Positions 20,336 through 29,000 of a stretch of DNA of 64,000 nucleotides are shown here, piece after piece. Numbering within the stretch: the first letter of the stretch is position 1; the number at the start of each line of letters is the position of its first letter. The notes below the pieces were generated by a model. That model saw only the letters and a program-made list of their open reading frames with translations. It did no database searches and was not told the origin of the DNA. This DNA comes from Methylotenera sp. (lineage in GTDB: Bacteria > Pseudomonadota > Gammaproteobacteria > Burkholderiales > Methylophilaceae). A program made the translations under genes and the position numbers. The stretch lies in contig JAUSAG010000009.1 in the NCBI GenBank assembly GCA_030652995.1, positions 124,001 through 188,000 of the forward strand. The letters run 5' to 3'.

Positions 20336-20445
20336 AAGCCCCTTTCCCATTTAAGGGGAAAGGTTGGGATAGGGGTAAGCTTTAGCAAGCTGAAATTGTT
20401 AGATTCCACCCCCACCCTAGCCCTCCTCATCAATGGGGAGGGAAC
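20336..20445. repeat. GC-rich bipartite palindromic repeat, copy 1
   Basis: CCTTTCCCatttaagGGGAAAGG then GGTTGGGATAGGGGT ... CCACCCCCACCCTAGCCCTCCtcatcaatgGGGAGGG. Confidence 0.65.
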
Positions 20446-20480
20446 TAAAAATACGCCTATACATAATTGGTCAACCAAAC

Positions 20481-21398
20481 TTATCCTCCAAACTTCACGC
20501 GCGGATCTGCCAACCGATATAAAATATCTGTGCATAAGTTCACCACCACATAGCTCAGCGCCACCACCAGTACGCAAGCCTGTGTCACAGGGTAATCACG
20601 CTTTTCTATACTTTCAACCAATAACCGCCCGATACCATCCCAACTGAATATCGTTTCAGTAATCACCGTACCTGCCAGCAAACTACCCATCTGCAAACCG
20701 ACAATGGTAATAATCGGCAATAATGCGGCGCGCAAGGCATGACGTAAAATCACTGTTTTTTCGCTTAAACCTTTGGCGCGCGCGGTGCGAATATAGTCGT
20801 CATTGAGCACTTCCAAAAGACTGGTGCGCGTCATCCGCGTAAGAATTGCACTCAAACCAAAACCTAATGTGACGGCAGGTAAAATAATTGATGTGTTGGA
20901 ATCCATACCGCTCACAGGCAACCAGCCCAACCAGACCGCAAAAATCAACATTAGCATGGGGCCGAGCCAAAACGCCGGCATTGCGGATAATCGCACTGAA
21001 ACAATTGTTACAATAAAATCTTGCCAATGATTTGCTTTAAGCGCGGCATAAATGCCTAACGGTACGCCAACAACCAACCCGATAATTAAAGATAACAACG
21101 CGAGTTTTACTGTCGCAGGATAACGCGTTTTTAACAGGTCAATAATCGGCGTTTTAGTGTGAATAGACTGACCAAAATCACCATGTGCCAACTTGCTTAA
21201 ATAACTGCAAAATTGCTGGATCAGCGGTTGGTTCAAGCCCAAATCTGCACGTAATGCTGCACGGTCAGCGCTACTGGCAGACTCACCCAACATAACCTCG
21301 ACTGGGTCACCTGGCACCAAATGTATCAGTAAAAATGTAAGTAATAACACGCCAAAAATAACGGTGATAAAATTTACAAAACGGCGTAGCAATGACAT
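20481..21398 (-). CDS. ABC transporter permease, DppB/OppB type
   Basis: LIHLVPGDPVEVMLGESAS, MTRTSLLEVLNDDYIRTARAKGLSEKTVILRHALRAALLPIITIVGLQ. Confidence 0.93.
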   Translation of the reverse strand: MSLLRRFVNFITVIFGVLLLTFLLIHLVPGDPVEVMLGESASSADRAALRADLGLNQPLIQQFCSYLSKLAHGDFGQSIHTKTPIIDLLKTRYPATVKLALLSLIIGLVVGVPLGIYAALKANHWQDFIVTIVSVRLSAMPAFWLGPMLMLIFAVWLGWLPVSGMDSNTSIILPAVTLGFGLSAILTRMTRTSLLEVLNDDYIRTARAKGLSEKTVILRHALRAALLPIITIVGLQMGSLLAGTVITETIFSWDGIGRLLVESIEKRDYPVTQACVLVVALSYVVVNLCTDILYRLADPRVKFGG

Positions 21399-21402
21399 TT
21401 TT

Positions 21403-21885
21403 TTAGTTTTCTACAATCAATACTGGCGTACCAATTTCAACCAAATTAAACAGCTCAACTATATCTACATTGCGCATGCGAACACAGCCATGTGAGGCTG
21501 CCTGCCCCAACGCAATATCATCTGGCGTACCGTGTATGTAAATGTAACGCTGCATGGTATCTACATTACCCAAGCGGTTTTTGCCAACCTCGGTGCCAGA
21601 TAACCATAGAATGCGCGTTAGAATCCAGTCACGTTCGGGAAATGCCGCCATCAGCTCAGGCGTGCAAATCTCGCCCGTTGCGCGACGTCCAGAAAATACA
21701 CCGCCAAGTGGTGCATCTGCGCCGATTTTAGCGCGAATGACATGATCACCTAGCGGCGTGCAGCCACTGTTTTTTTCGCAGCCCACGCCGTTAGCAGCAG
21801 TTGAAATGCTGTATTGTGCTTTCACGCTGCCAGAATCATCGAATAGTGTCAGGGTTTGGTGGAATATAGAGATTTCAATGTGCAT
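21403..21885 (-). CDS. YkuD-domain protein (L,D-transpeptidase fold), no signal peptide
   Basis: IYIHGTPDD...ASHGCVRMRNVDIVELF catalytic motif; protein begins directly with the domain's first strand. Confidence 0.9.
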   Translation of the reverse strand: MHIEISIFHQTLTLFDDSGSVKAQYSISTAANGVGCEKNSGCTPLGDHVIRAKIGADAPLGGVFSGRRATGEICTPELMAAFPERDWILTRILWLSGTEVGKNRLGNVDTMQRYIYIHGTPDDIALGQAASHGCVRMRNVDIVELFNLVEIGTPVLIVEN

Positions 21886-21886
21886 A

Positions 21887-22177
21887 TCAATCAGTTTCTA
21901 ACAATCTTCTACCGTGCACTCCGGTTAGAACTTCAATTTGTGTTGGCTTAATTTCATATATCAGGCGATAGCTATAAACAAACCGCTCACGAATATGCGT
22001 TTGATTAATTTCTGGAACAACTCGTCCTATTTGCGGAAACGCTACAACACCTTCGGCCACTTTTAACAACTTTTCAGTTACAGCCTTTGTGTAAAAAGGT
22101 GAGTCTTTAAAAATATAAGCCGCAATTGCATCCACATCATCTAATGCGGTTTGCGACCAAACAACCGTTAAAGCCAT
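21887..22177 (-). CDS. RelE/ParE-family toxin
   Basis: VVWSQTALDDVDAIAAYI...FPQIGRVVPE...RERFVYSYRLIYEIKPTQIEVLTGVHGRRLL. Confidence 0.88.
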   Translation of the reverse strand: MALTVVWSQTALDDVDAIAAYIFKDSPFYTKAVTEKLLKVAEGVVAFPQIGRVVPEINQTHIRERFVYSYRLIYEIKPTQIEVLTGVHGRRLLETD

Positions 22178-22410
22178 TTTTGCAATTTCGCCCCAACTTC
22201 GGCCTGCGTGAAAGTTTTACCCATTGCAATATCTGCCTGACCATGTTTGATTTTCTCTAACACATACAAATGGTATTGAATATCTTCAAAAGTGCTGTCT
22301 TCTGGCAAATGTGCCAATAATTCAGCCGCTTCATGCTTATCTGTCATATGTGCTTGCATCGATAGCCCTTCATTTAAATGGTTAGCCGTGTTTTGTGAAA
22401 TATACGCCAA
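22168..22410 (-). CDS. cognate antitoxin (short, upstream of and overlapping the toxin)
   Basis: 80 aa; ...EDSTFEDIQYHLYVLEKIKHGQADIAMGKTFTQAEVGAKLQKWL, stop overlaps toxin start by 10 nt. Confidence 0.75.
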   Translation of the reverse strand: MAYISQNTANHLNEGLSMQAHMTDKHEAAELLAHLPEDSTFEDIQYHLYVLEKIKHGQADIAMGKTFTQAEVGAKLQKWL

Positions 22411-22452
22411 AGCTGTGTTTTCGTCTTGTTGAATATCACTTTTACCGCGTAT

Positions 22453-22990
22453 TTAGTTTTTCAAAAAGCCCAGCTCATAAACTTGCTGGCGTAATTTATC
22501 GCCCAATGTTTTATAAGCGGCTTCAAACGCGCTAAAGGTAACTGGCACAAAGTCACCGCTGGCGTTACGCGCTTTTAAGGCGTTGCGCACTTGATACCAG
22601 CCAACTTCTGCGCGGTTGAGTTTAAGTTCATCGCGCACACTGCGCACGTCGGTGTGGGCAAAGTAAGTCTGTCATAACCCTGCCCTGCAAGCCGCACTGC
22701 GCTTGCCTCTGCAGACAGTGTTATATCGCTTAAATATTGCACCATAAAGTCAGATTAAAACGTTCAGGCGCGCCGACATCAGCCTCGGTAAACGGAATAA
22801 AGTGGTTGACGATACTCCATTGTTTGCCGTTCCATTCAAGCTCATTTGCACTGGCGGTTAAGTTGCTGCCGTTAAACAGCATCCACATTAAGCAATCGGA
22901 TTTGAATTCGTCTGTGAGAGGTTCGGTGGGTTGTAGGAACAGGTCGCGGTCGTTAATCCAAGTTGGCTTAACGAGGCGGCTGATGGCTAT
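22453..22990 (-). pseudogene. frameshifted C-terminal remnant, possibly a restriction-modification methyltransferase/endonuclease
   Basis: Minus-strand pieces in different frames: LIAISRLVKPTWINDRDLFLQPTEPLTDEFKSDCLMWMLFNGSNLTASANELEWNGKQWSIVNHFIPFTEADVGAPERF / SDFMVQYLSDITLSAEASAVRLAGQGYDRL / YFAHTDVRSVRDELKLNRAEVGWYQVRNALKARNASGDFVPVTFSAFEAAYKTLGDKLRQQVYELGFLKN. Confidence 0.6.
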
Positions 22991-23111
22991 TAAGTACTGC
23001 TACGCTTGCGAGATTCTGCATATTTACGTAAATACCACCACTATCGCCATCAGCTCTAGAAAATAGTAAATAAGTGCCGTTAGAGGTGCGGGATGAAATG
23101 CAGTTTATTTT

Positions 23112-24587
23112 TTAGTATTTATTTGTTTGTATTGTAACTGGCCTTGTAATAGTCGCTAAATCATCCCAATTGCCATCAGGTTTAGGTGCGTAATTTTTAA
23201 TGTTTTTATTCAAAGCAGCAAACTGCCCTTCATACCATAAGGGAATATAAGGTAGTTGCTCATGAATTCTTGACGTTGTAAAAGCCCAATCTTCTTTTCC
23301 AAGCAGACTGTCTAGCTTGGCGTCTGCAAAGCGTCCACGGTTAAAGCCATTGGGTGGAAAACTTTGCGAGCTAAAAGCTTTTGTATAAATTTCAGGGGTT
23401 TTAATACCAACCCATGTCAGCCCAAACAATTGAAACTCACCTTGTTTTACATCTTCAAAAAACGTACCCCAATCCAGACTATGAATCTCTAAATTAATGC
23501 CAGCCGGCTGCATCTGCGCTTGTAATATAGTAGCAAAGCGAACGCGTTGTGCATCGGTCGAGGTTTTATAAACTAATTTAAGTGGGAGTTTAACGCCTGC
23601 TTCAATCAGCAGCTGCCTAGCTTTTACAGGGTTGTATTCATACGGCGTTAAATTAGCGTTACCTGCATAATGCTCTGGCGGTAAAATCGCGCCTGCAAGC
23701 CGTGTGTTTTTAACCATCACCTTCGCGATGATAGCCTGACGGTCCATGGCATACGCGACGGCCTGCCTCACTTTAAGGTTTTTCAAAAGTGAATCTTGCA
23801 GATTCAAACCCAGGTAAGAAAAATTAGCCCCTTGGCTTGTGCTAACAGTAATTTCAGGTTTGGTTTGCAGGTGTTTGATTAACTCTGGTGGCAAATCACC
23901 TTGCAGTAAATCAACCTCGCCACGTAGAAGCTTGAGTACGCGCACAGTCGGGTCTTTCACTTCAATTAAGGTAATCATCTGCCCATCTGTCATTCTTTTT
24001 AAAACCAGCTTATTTTGCCAGCTCACAAACTGCAACGCCCCACTACCAATAGGATGATGCGAAAAGTCATGATTTTTTTCAATTAAATCTTGCGGCAAAA
24101 TACCAATAATCAACTTGGCAGGAAAGTGCTTATCAGCTTGTTTTAATGCAAAAATCACTGTGTTTTCATTTTCAACTTCAATGCTTTTTATATTGGAAAA
24201 TTCGGCAGTGTGTGGCGAGTTTTTAAGCTGAGCTAACGAATCGTAGGTTGCCTTCACGTCGCGTGCCGTGAGTGGCTTGCCGTGATGAAACGGCGCGCGG
24301 GCTTTGTTTAAAGTAAAACGATATTGATGAGGATTAACTTCAACCCATGACGCTAATCGCGGCGCTGGCTTTGATTGTGCATCAAAATCAACCAAGGGTT
24401 GATAAATGAGTCGGTTAACTCGCTCTGATGCCGCGTCGCTTGCATAACGCGGATCTAAATTCAACGGTGCTTGCGTCACTGCAAATTGAATTGGTGCAGA
24501 AAAGGGGGTTGGCGCATTCGCATTTGTTTGATTGCAACCACATAACAGCAATACACTTAAGCCAATGATGAAATACAGTATTTTCAT
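23112..24587 (-). CDS. peptide ABC transporter substrate-binding lipoprotein (SBP family 5)
   Basis: Lipobox LLCGC; LDPRYASDAASERVNRLIYQPLVDFD, KVRQAVAYAMDRQAII, LPYIPLWYEGQ. Confidence 0.92.
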   Translation of the reverse strand: MKILYFIIGLSVLLLCGCNQTNANAPTPFSAPIQFAVTQAPLNLDPRYASDAASERVNRLIYQPLVDFDAQSKPAPRLASWVEVNPHQYRFTLNKARAPFHHGKPLTARDVKATYDSLAQLKNSPHTAEFSNIKSIEVENENTVIFALKQADKHFPAKLIIGILPQDLIEKNHDFSHHPIGSGALQFVSWQNKLVLKRMTDGQMITLIEVKDPTVRVLKLLRGEVDLLQGDLPPELIKHLQTKPEITVSTSQGANFSYLGLNLQDSLLKNLKVRQAVAYAMDRQAIIAKVMVKNTRLAGAILPPEHYAGNANLTPYEYNPVKARQLLIEAGVKLPLKLVYKTSTDAQRVRFATILQAQMQPAGINLEIHSLDWGTFFEDVKQGEFQLFGLTWVGIKTPEIYTKAFSSQSFPPNGFNRGRFADAKLDSLLGKEDWAFTTSRIHEQLPYIPLWYEGQFAALNKNIKNYAPKPDGNWDDLATITRPVTIQTNKY

Positions 24588-24686
24588 AAACTGGCTATCA
24601 CTATAGCGGGTACCTCTTTGTAAAATTCATTAAATTATCAATTAAAAATGTCTAATTCAACCCTGATAATTCATTAGAACCGAGCC

Positions 24687-24783
24687 GGCCTTTCCTCCCT
24701 GCAGGGGGAAGGTTAGGATGGAGGAAAAGTAACGTATTGCCACGTTTTAACCTCTGCCTAACCCTCACTCTTGTAAGTTGGGC
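24687..24783. repeat. GC-rich bipartite palindromic repeat, copy 2 (related to 20336)
   Basis: CCTTTCCTCCCTGCAGGGGGAAGGTTAGGATGGAGG ... CCTCTGCCTAACCCTCACTC. Confidence 0.5.
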
Positions 24784-24869
24784 GTTAATATTTAGCCTAC
24801 TAAACAATCTCGGTTTAAAATGCTTACTAGCAACAATTACCCGTTACTCAGCATTTAGATGCGTTGGTA

Positions 24870-25289
24870 TTAGCGGTTATTAAAAAAAGCAATGTTCATC
24901 ACTTTATCATTTACAAAAGTGATTTCTGTTTCTTTGTAAGTGTTTTTAGGGTCGTATTTCACTATATTTTTGTAATACCACATTTCAACTTTTACTGGCT
25001 TGGATTTTTTTTCATCCGCGCCGGCTCTGAGCATCACTGTAGATGCGCCAGAGGGTTTAACAGATTGTTCTTTTTTAAACGGTTTACCTAGTTTACCGGT
25101 AATAACTTTCATTGATTTACCACTAAATGAATCTAAGAATTCATTTTCAGTGTAGGTTTTAACTTTAGGCGGTGCGGCATGTACGCTAGAAAATGTTACA
25201 GCGAGTAATGTGCCCATTGCAAAGCTTAAGCATAATTTTTTTATACTTGTTTTAATCGTCATTGTAGTCAATTGCATTTTTATCTCCAA
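24870..25289 (-). CDS. hypothetical exported protein
   Basis: Signal peptide ...LLAVTFSSVHAAPPKVK; small soluble domain, no family recognised with confidence. Confidence 0.6.
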   Translation of the reverse strand: MEIKMQLTTMTIKTSIKKLCLSFAMGTLLAVTFSSVHAAPPKVKTYTENEFLDSFSGKSMKVITGKLGKPFKKEQSVKPSGASTVMLRAGADEKKSKPVKVEMWYYKNIVKYDPKNTYKETEITFVNDKVMNIAFFNNR

Positions 25290-25353
25290 AATATAGCGTT
25301 TTATTATCTCATTTATTAAGTTTTAAGCATAACAAGTATGATTATATGATTAG

Positions 25354-26118
25354 TTAGCTTACCTCTAACTTTAGTCCATCGTAGCCCACGAATACCTTAT
25401 CGGGTAGCTTTGCACTTAATTCTAAATATTCAAGCTCGTGCGTCATGTGTATTAAGTAAGTTGAATCAGCGCCTATCAGACCTGCGTACCGCAAGTTTTG
25501 TTCAAAATTTATATGGCTATAATGCGTTTTATAACGCAAGCAATCTAAAAGCAAAACGCTTAAACCTTTAAGCATCTGTAATGAGGTTTCTGGAATCTCT
25601 GATACGTCTGTCAGGTAAGCGATATGACCGATTCGGTAGCCAAAAATAGTACTGTTTCCATGTTTAACAGGTATTGGTTGAATCGTTTGTTCAAATAATT
25701 GAAAGGGCTTGTTGATCGGGTTTACTTTAAGAACGGGCATATCCCAAAAGTCACTAGGCTCACGCAAGGTATAGCCGAATTTATCTGCAATATGTGTCAT
25801 GGCCTCCGGGCTACCATAAAGTGGAATTTGGGCGCGTTGCAGTTGGCAAAAACTTCGCAAATCATCGATGCCATGAAGGTGGTCAGCATGCGTGTGCGTG
25901 TAAAGCACCGCATCGACGTTTGTTAGCCCTTCTCTTAATGCTTGCTGACGTAAATCCGGACCGGTGTCGATCAATATCGTCTTGCCGTTATCAAGCTTGA
26001 TAATACTGGAACAGCGGGTTCTGTGATTACGTTTGTCGCGAGATGTGCAAGTGCTACATTGGCAGCCTATCATTGGCGTGCCTGCGCTGGAGCCTGAGCC
26101 TAGTATGGTTAATTGCAT
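25354..26118 (-). CDS. MBL-fold metallohydrolase (PhnP-like)
   Basis: LGSGSSAGTPMIGCQCSTCTS, LYTHTHADHLHGIDDLR. Confidence 0.92.
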   Translation of the reverse strand: MQLTILGSGSSAGTPMIGCQCSTCTSRDKRNHRTRCSSIIKLDNGKTILIDTGPDLRQQALREGLTNVDAVLYTHTHADHLHGIDDLRSFCQLQRAQIPLYGSPEAMTHIADKFGYTLREPSDFWDMPVLKVNPINKPFQLFEQTIQPIPVKHGNSTIFGYRIGHIAYLTDVSEIPETSLQMLKGLSVLLLDCLRYKTHYSHINFEQNLRYAGLIGADSTYLIHMTHELEYLELSAKLPDKVFVGYDGLKLEVS

Positions 26119-26145
26119 TCAGCACCCTATTTGCAAGTAAGCAAT

Positions 26146-26928
26146 TTAGCCCAGCGCATAAGACGTTGCATGTTTAAATAAGCGAAAGAAATTTTGTGTC
26201 GTTGCTACGGATACTTCTTCAAATGAAATGCCACGTAGTTTTGCGATTTCTTCAGCCACATGTTTAACGTAACCGGGCTGATTTATTTTTCCGCGATACG
26301 GAACCGGTGCTAGATAGGGTGAATCAGTTTCAACTAAAATTCTATCTAGTGGCACCGACTGAGCAACTTCTTTAATCGTCAATGCATTTTTAAAAGTAAC
26401 GATGCCTGAAAAAGAAATATAAAAACCAAGCGCGATGGCTTGTAAAGCCACCTCTAGATTTTCAGTAAAGCAGTGCATCACACCGCCTACCTGCTGCGCA
26501 TTTTCTTCCGTCATGATGCGTATGGTGTCTTCTGCCGAAGCGCGCGTATGAATAATCAACGGCTTTCCGCATTTAATCGCTGCGCGTATATGGTGACGAA
26601 AGCGCGTGCGTTGCCACTCTAAATCACCCGTGAGCCTGAAGTAATCTAAGCCGGTTTCACCTATCGCAACTACTTTAGGATGGTTCGCAAGCGCGACTAG
26701 TGTCTCTACACTGGGTTCTTCAATATTCTCGTAATCGGGATGCACACCCACTGAAGCATAAAAGTTATCGTTGGTTTCGGCCAAGGCTAAGACTTGTGGA
26801 AAATCTGGCAGCGTTACCGAAATGCATAGTGCATACCCTACTCCATTATCTTGCATCGTCTGCTTGATAGCGGTTAGGTTTGCAGCTAGTTCAGGAAAGT
26901 TAAGGTGGCAGTGAGAATCAACGAGCAT
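26146..26928 (-). CDS. TatD-family DNase (YcfH-like)
   Basis: MLVDSHCHLNFPEL, AIGETGLDYFR, LVETDSPYLAPVPYRGKINQP. Confidence 0.94.
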   Translation of the reverse strand: MLVDSHCHLNFPELAANLTAIKQTMQDNGVGYALCISVTLPDFPQVLALAETNDNFYASVGVHPDYENIEEPSVETLVALANHPKVVAIGETGLDYFRLTGDLEWQRTRFRHHIRAAIKCGKPLIIHTRASAEDTIRIMTEENAQQVGGVMHCFTENLEVALQAIALGFYISFSGIVTFKNALTIKEVAQSVPLDRILVETDSPYLAPVPYRGKINQPGYVKHVAEEIAKLRGISFEEVSVATTQNFFRLFKHATSYALG

Positions 26929-26961
26929 AGCGGTCTTGTAACGTATTCATATTCTTTTTAA

Positions 26962-27342
26962 TTACATGGTATGCGTAGTACGCGACGATTTTAATGCGTT
27001 GCCAAGCAGGCCTTCAATTTTATTACGTGCCTCTAGGCCGCCACTTTGGTTATTAAATTGCACGCCTATGCCTTGTGGTTTATTACCTTGAGTAGTCGGT
27101 GTAATCCACACGACATGTCCGACTACCTTAAGCTTAACTGGGTCATCTATCAAACTTAACAGCATAAAAACTTCTTCACCCATATTAAAAGTCTTGGTGG
27201 TGGGGATAAACAGCCCGCCACCGTCTAAAAAAGCCATATAAGCTGCGTATAGTGCGGCTTTTTCTTTAATGGCAAGTGAGAGTACGCCAGGTTTAGGCGC
27301 GTTTAAATTTTTAATTTCGTCTTGTGTATCTTCAGCCATCAT
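26962..27342 (-). CDS. PilZ domain protein
   Basis: YMAFLDGGGLFIPTTKTFNMGEEVFMLLSL...GIGVQFN. Confidence 0.85.
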   Translation of the reverse strand: MMAEDTQDEIKNLNAPKPGVLSLAIKEKAALYAAYMAFLDGGGLFIPTTKTFNMGEEVFMLLSLIDDPVKLKVVGHVVWITPTTQGNKPQGIGVQFNNQSGGLEARNKIEGLLGNALKSSRTTHTM

Positions 27343-27374
27343 TTATCTCAGATAAGTTAAAACTAAACAGGCTA

Positions 27375-28385
27375 TCAAGATTGAAAAATCTTGGTGTATT
27401 CAAGAAGTAGGCCTTCCATTTGCAACTCATGATTTAATGGATGCAAAGCAAGTTTACGGTATTCATTCGTTTTCTTCTGCATTTCAAACAATCGGCTCAA
27501 GTTTACCTTTTCAGCCAGTGCTTGCAAAGCATTAACATACTGTAAATGGTAACGTGTTTGCTGCCCTAGCTTAATGGCGACAATATCATATATCCATTTT
27601 TGAATAGCAATAATGCCAGTTTCTACTGAATTAGCAATTAAAGCAGGTGCTGCAATGTGTGGTTCCAACTTATGCCCAAGGCTTAATAGTCGCCATGTTT
27701 CGGTACGCTGTTTAAACTGAGCTTGCTCAACAAACACTTTGATTGGCGACCCTTCCAAATATGCTAGTTGCTGCTGGGCATGATCGACACCCTGTGCATT
27801 TAGCCACGTCAGTGACTGTTTTTCATCTGGTACAGGCATGTTTATTTTATGACAGCGGCTAATAATAGTGGGTAGCAAGCGCTGCATTTGGTGAGAAACT
27901 AAAATAAAAACAACGCCGTCCGCAGGCTCTTCTAACACTTTTAACAGCGCATTCGCTGAGGCCAAATTAAGCGCTTCAGCAGGGTGAATAAGCACAATCC
28001 GTAAGCCGTTGCTACGGTGACTTGATAAGCTTAAAAAGTCACTTAATTCACGCACTTGCGTCACAGAAATTTGCGTTTTTTTCTTGGTTTTTTTGGCAGA
28101 TGTACCCTCTTCTTCAGATTCAGACTCTTGTTCTGGGCTAAGTAAACGAAAGTCTGGATGACTTTCATCATTAAACCAATTGCAACTTGAACATAGCCCA
28201 CAAGCTTTGCCATCGACACTTGTATTTGCGCATAATAATGCTTGGCTAAAATGACGTGCAAAATCATATTTGCCAATCCCGGCTCGCCCATGCAACAAAA
28301 GCGCATGCGGCAAACGTTGGCCGTCTTTATTTAAACGTTGCCAAATGTCAGATTGCCAAGGATAAATATCTGAAATATTACTCAT
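27375..28385 (-). CDS. holB: DNA polymerase III delta' subunit
   Basis: HALLLHGRAGIGKYDFARHFSQALLC, Zn Cys motif CGLCSSC, ANALLKVLEEP, ISRCHKINMP. Confidence 0.92.
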   Translation of the reverse strand: MSNISDIYPWQSDIWQRLNKDGQRLPHALLLHGRAGIGKYDFARHFSQALLCANTSVDGKACGLCSSCNWFNDESHPDFRLLSPEQESESEEEGTSAKKTKKKTQISVTQVRELSDFLSLSSHRSNGLRIVLIHPAEALNLASANALLKVLEEPADGVVFILVSHQMQRLLPTIISRCHKINMPVPDEKQSLTWLNAQGVDHAQQQLAYLEGSPIKVFVEQAQFKQRTETWRLLSLGHKLEPHIAAPALIANSVETGIIAIQKWIYDIVAIKLGQQTRYHLQYVNALQALAEKVNLSRLFEMQKKTNEYRKLALHPLNHELQMEGLLLEYTKIFQS

Positions 28386-28390
28386 AATAA

Positions 28391-28996
28391 TTATAGTGTT
28401 GCAATAATATCTTCAACTGATTTATAAACTTCATCTAGCGGCCTATTGGCATCAATGACTCTAAATCTTGTTGGGTTTTCACGGGCGCGTTGTAAGTATG
28501 CGTTACGAATACGCGTAAAAAAATCTGCAGACTCGCGCTCAAATTTATCTGGGGCACGCGCGGTAGATAGACGTTGCAAACTCACTTCTACAGGCACATC
28601 AAATAATAGCGTCAGGTCTGGCTGCAAATCGCCGTGCACCCACTGCTCTAATAATTCAATTTTTGACGCCAACACTCCCTTTGCACCACATTGGTAGGCA
28701 TAGGTAGCATCGGTGAAGCGGTCAGACAGCACATAAGCACCACGTGCCAATGCAGGTGCAATGACATTAGCGATATGTTCACGCCGTGCGGCAAACATCA
28801 ATAAGGTTTCAGTTTCCGGGTGCATGATTTCGTGTAGCAATAGTTCACGCAAACGCTCACCCAGTGCTGTTCCACCGGGTTCACGTGTAGAAACCACTTC
28901 TAATCCTCGTGCTTTAAAGCTACGGATAATCGTTGGAATATGCGTACTTTTGCCCGCACCATCCATGCCTTCTAATGTAATAAATTTTGCTGTCAT
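28391..28996 (-). CDS. tmk: thymidylate kinase
   Basis: [49 protein letters not shown]. Confidence 0.95.
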   Translation of the reverse strand: MTAKFITLEGMDGAGKSTHIPTIIRSFKARGLEVVSTREPGGTALGERLRELLLHEIMHPETETLLMFAARREHIANVIAPALARGAYVLSDRFTDATYAYQCGAKGVLASKIELLEQWVHGDLQPDLTLLFDVPVEVSLQRLSTARAPDKFERESADFFTRIRNAYLQRARENPTRFRVIDANRPLDEVYKSVEDIIATL

Positions 28997-29000
28997 CTTT

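Noticed and set aside
20323-20647. ORFs 20323..20577 (-) and 20396..20647 (+)
   Set aside because: Generated by the GC-rich repeat and by alternative frames of dppB
22737-23066. + strand 109-aa ORF
   Set aside because: Antisense to the frameshifted pseudogene; no recognisable protein features
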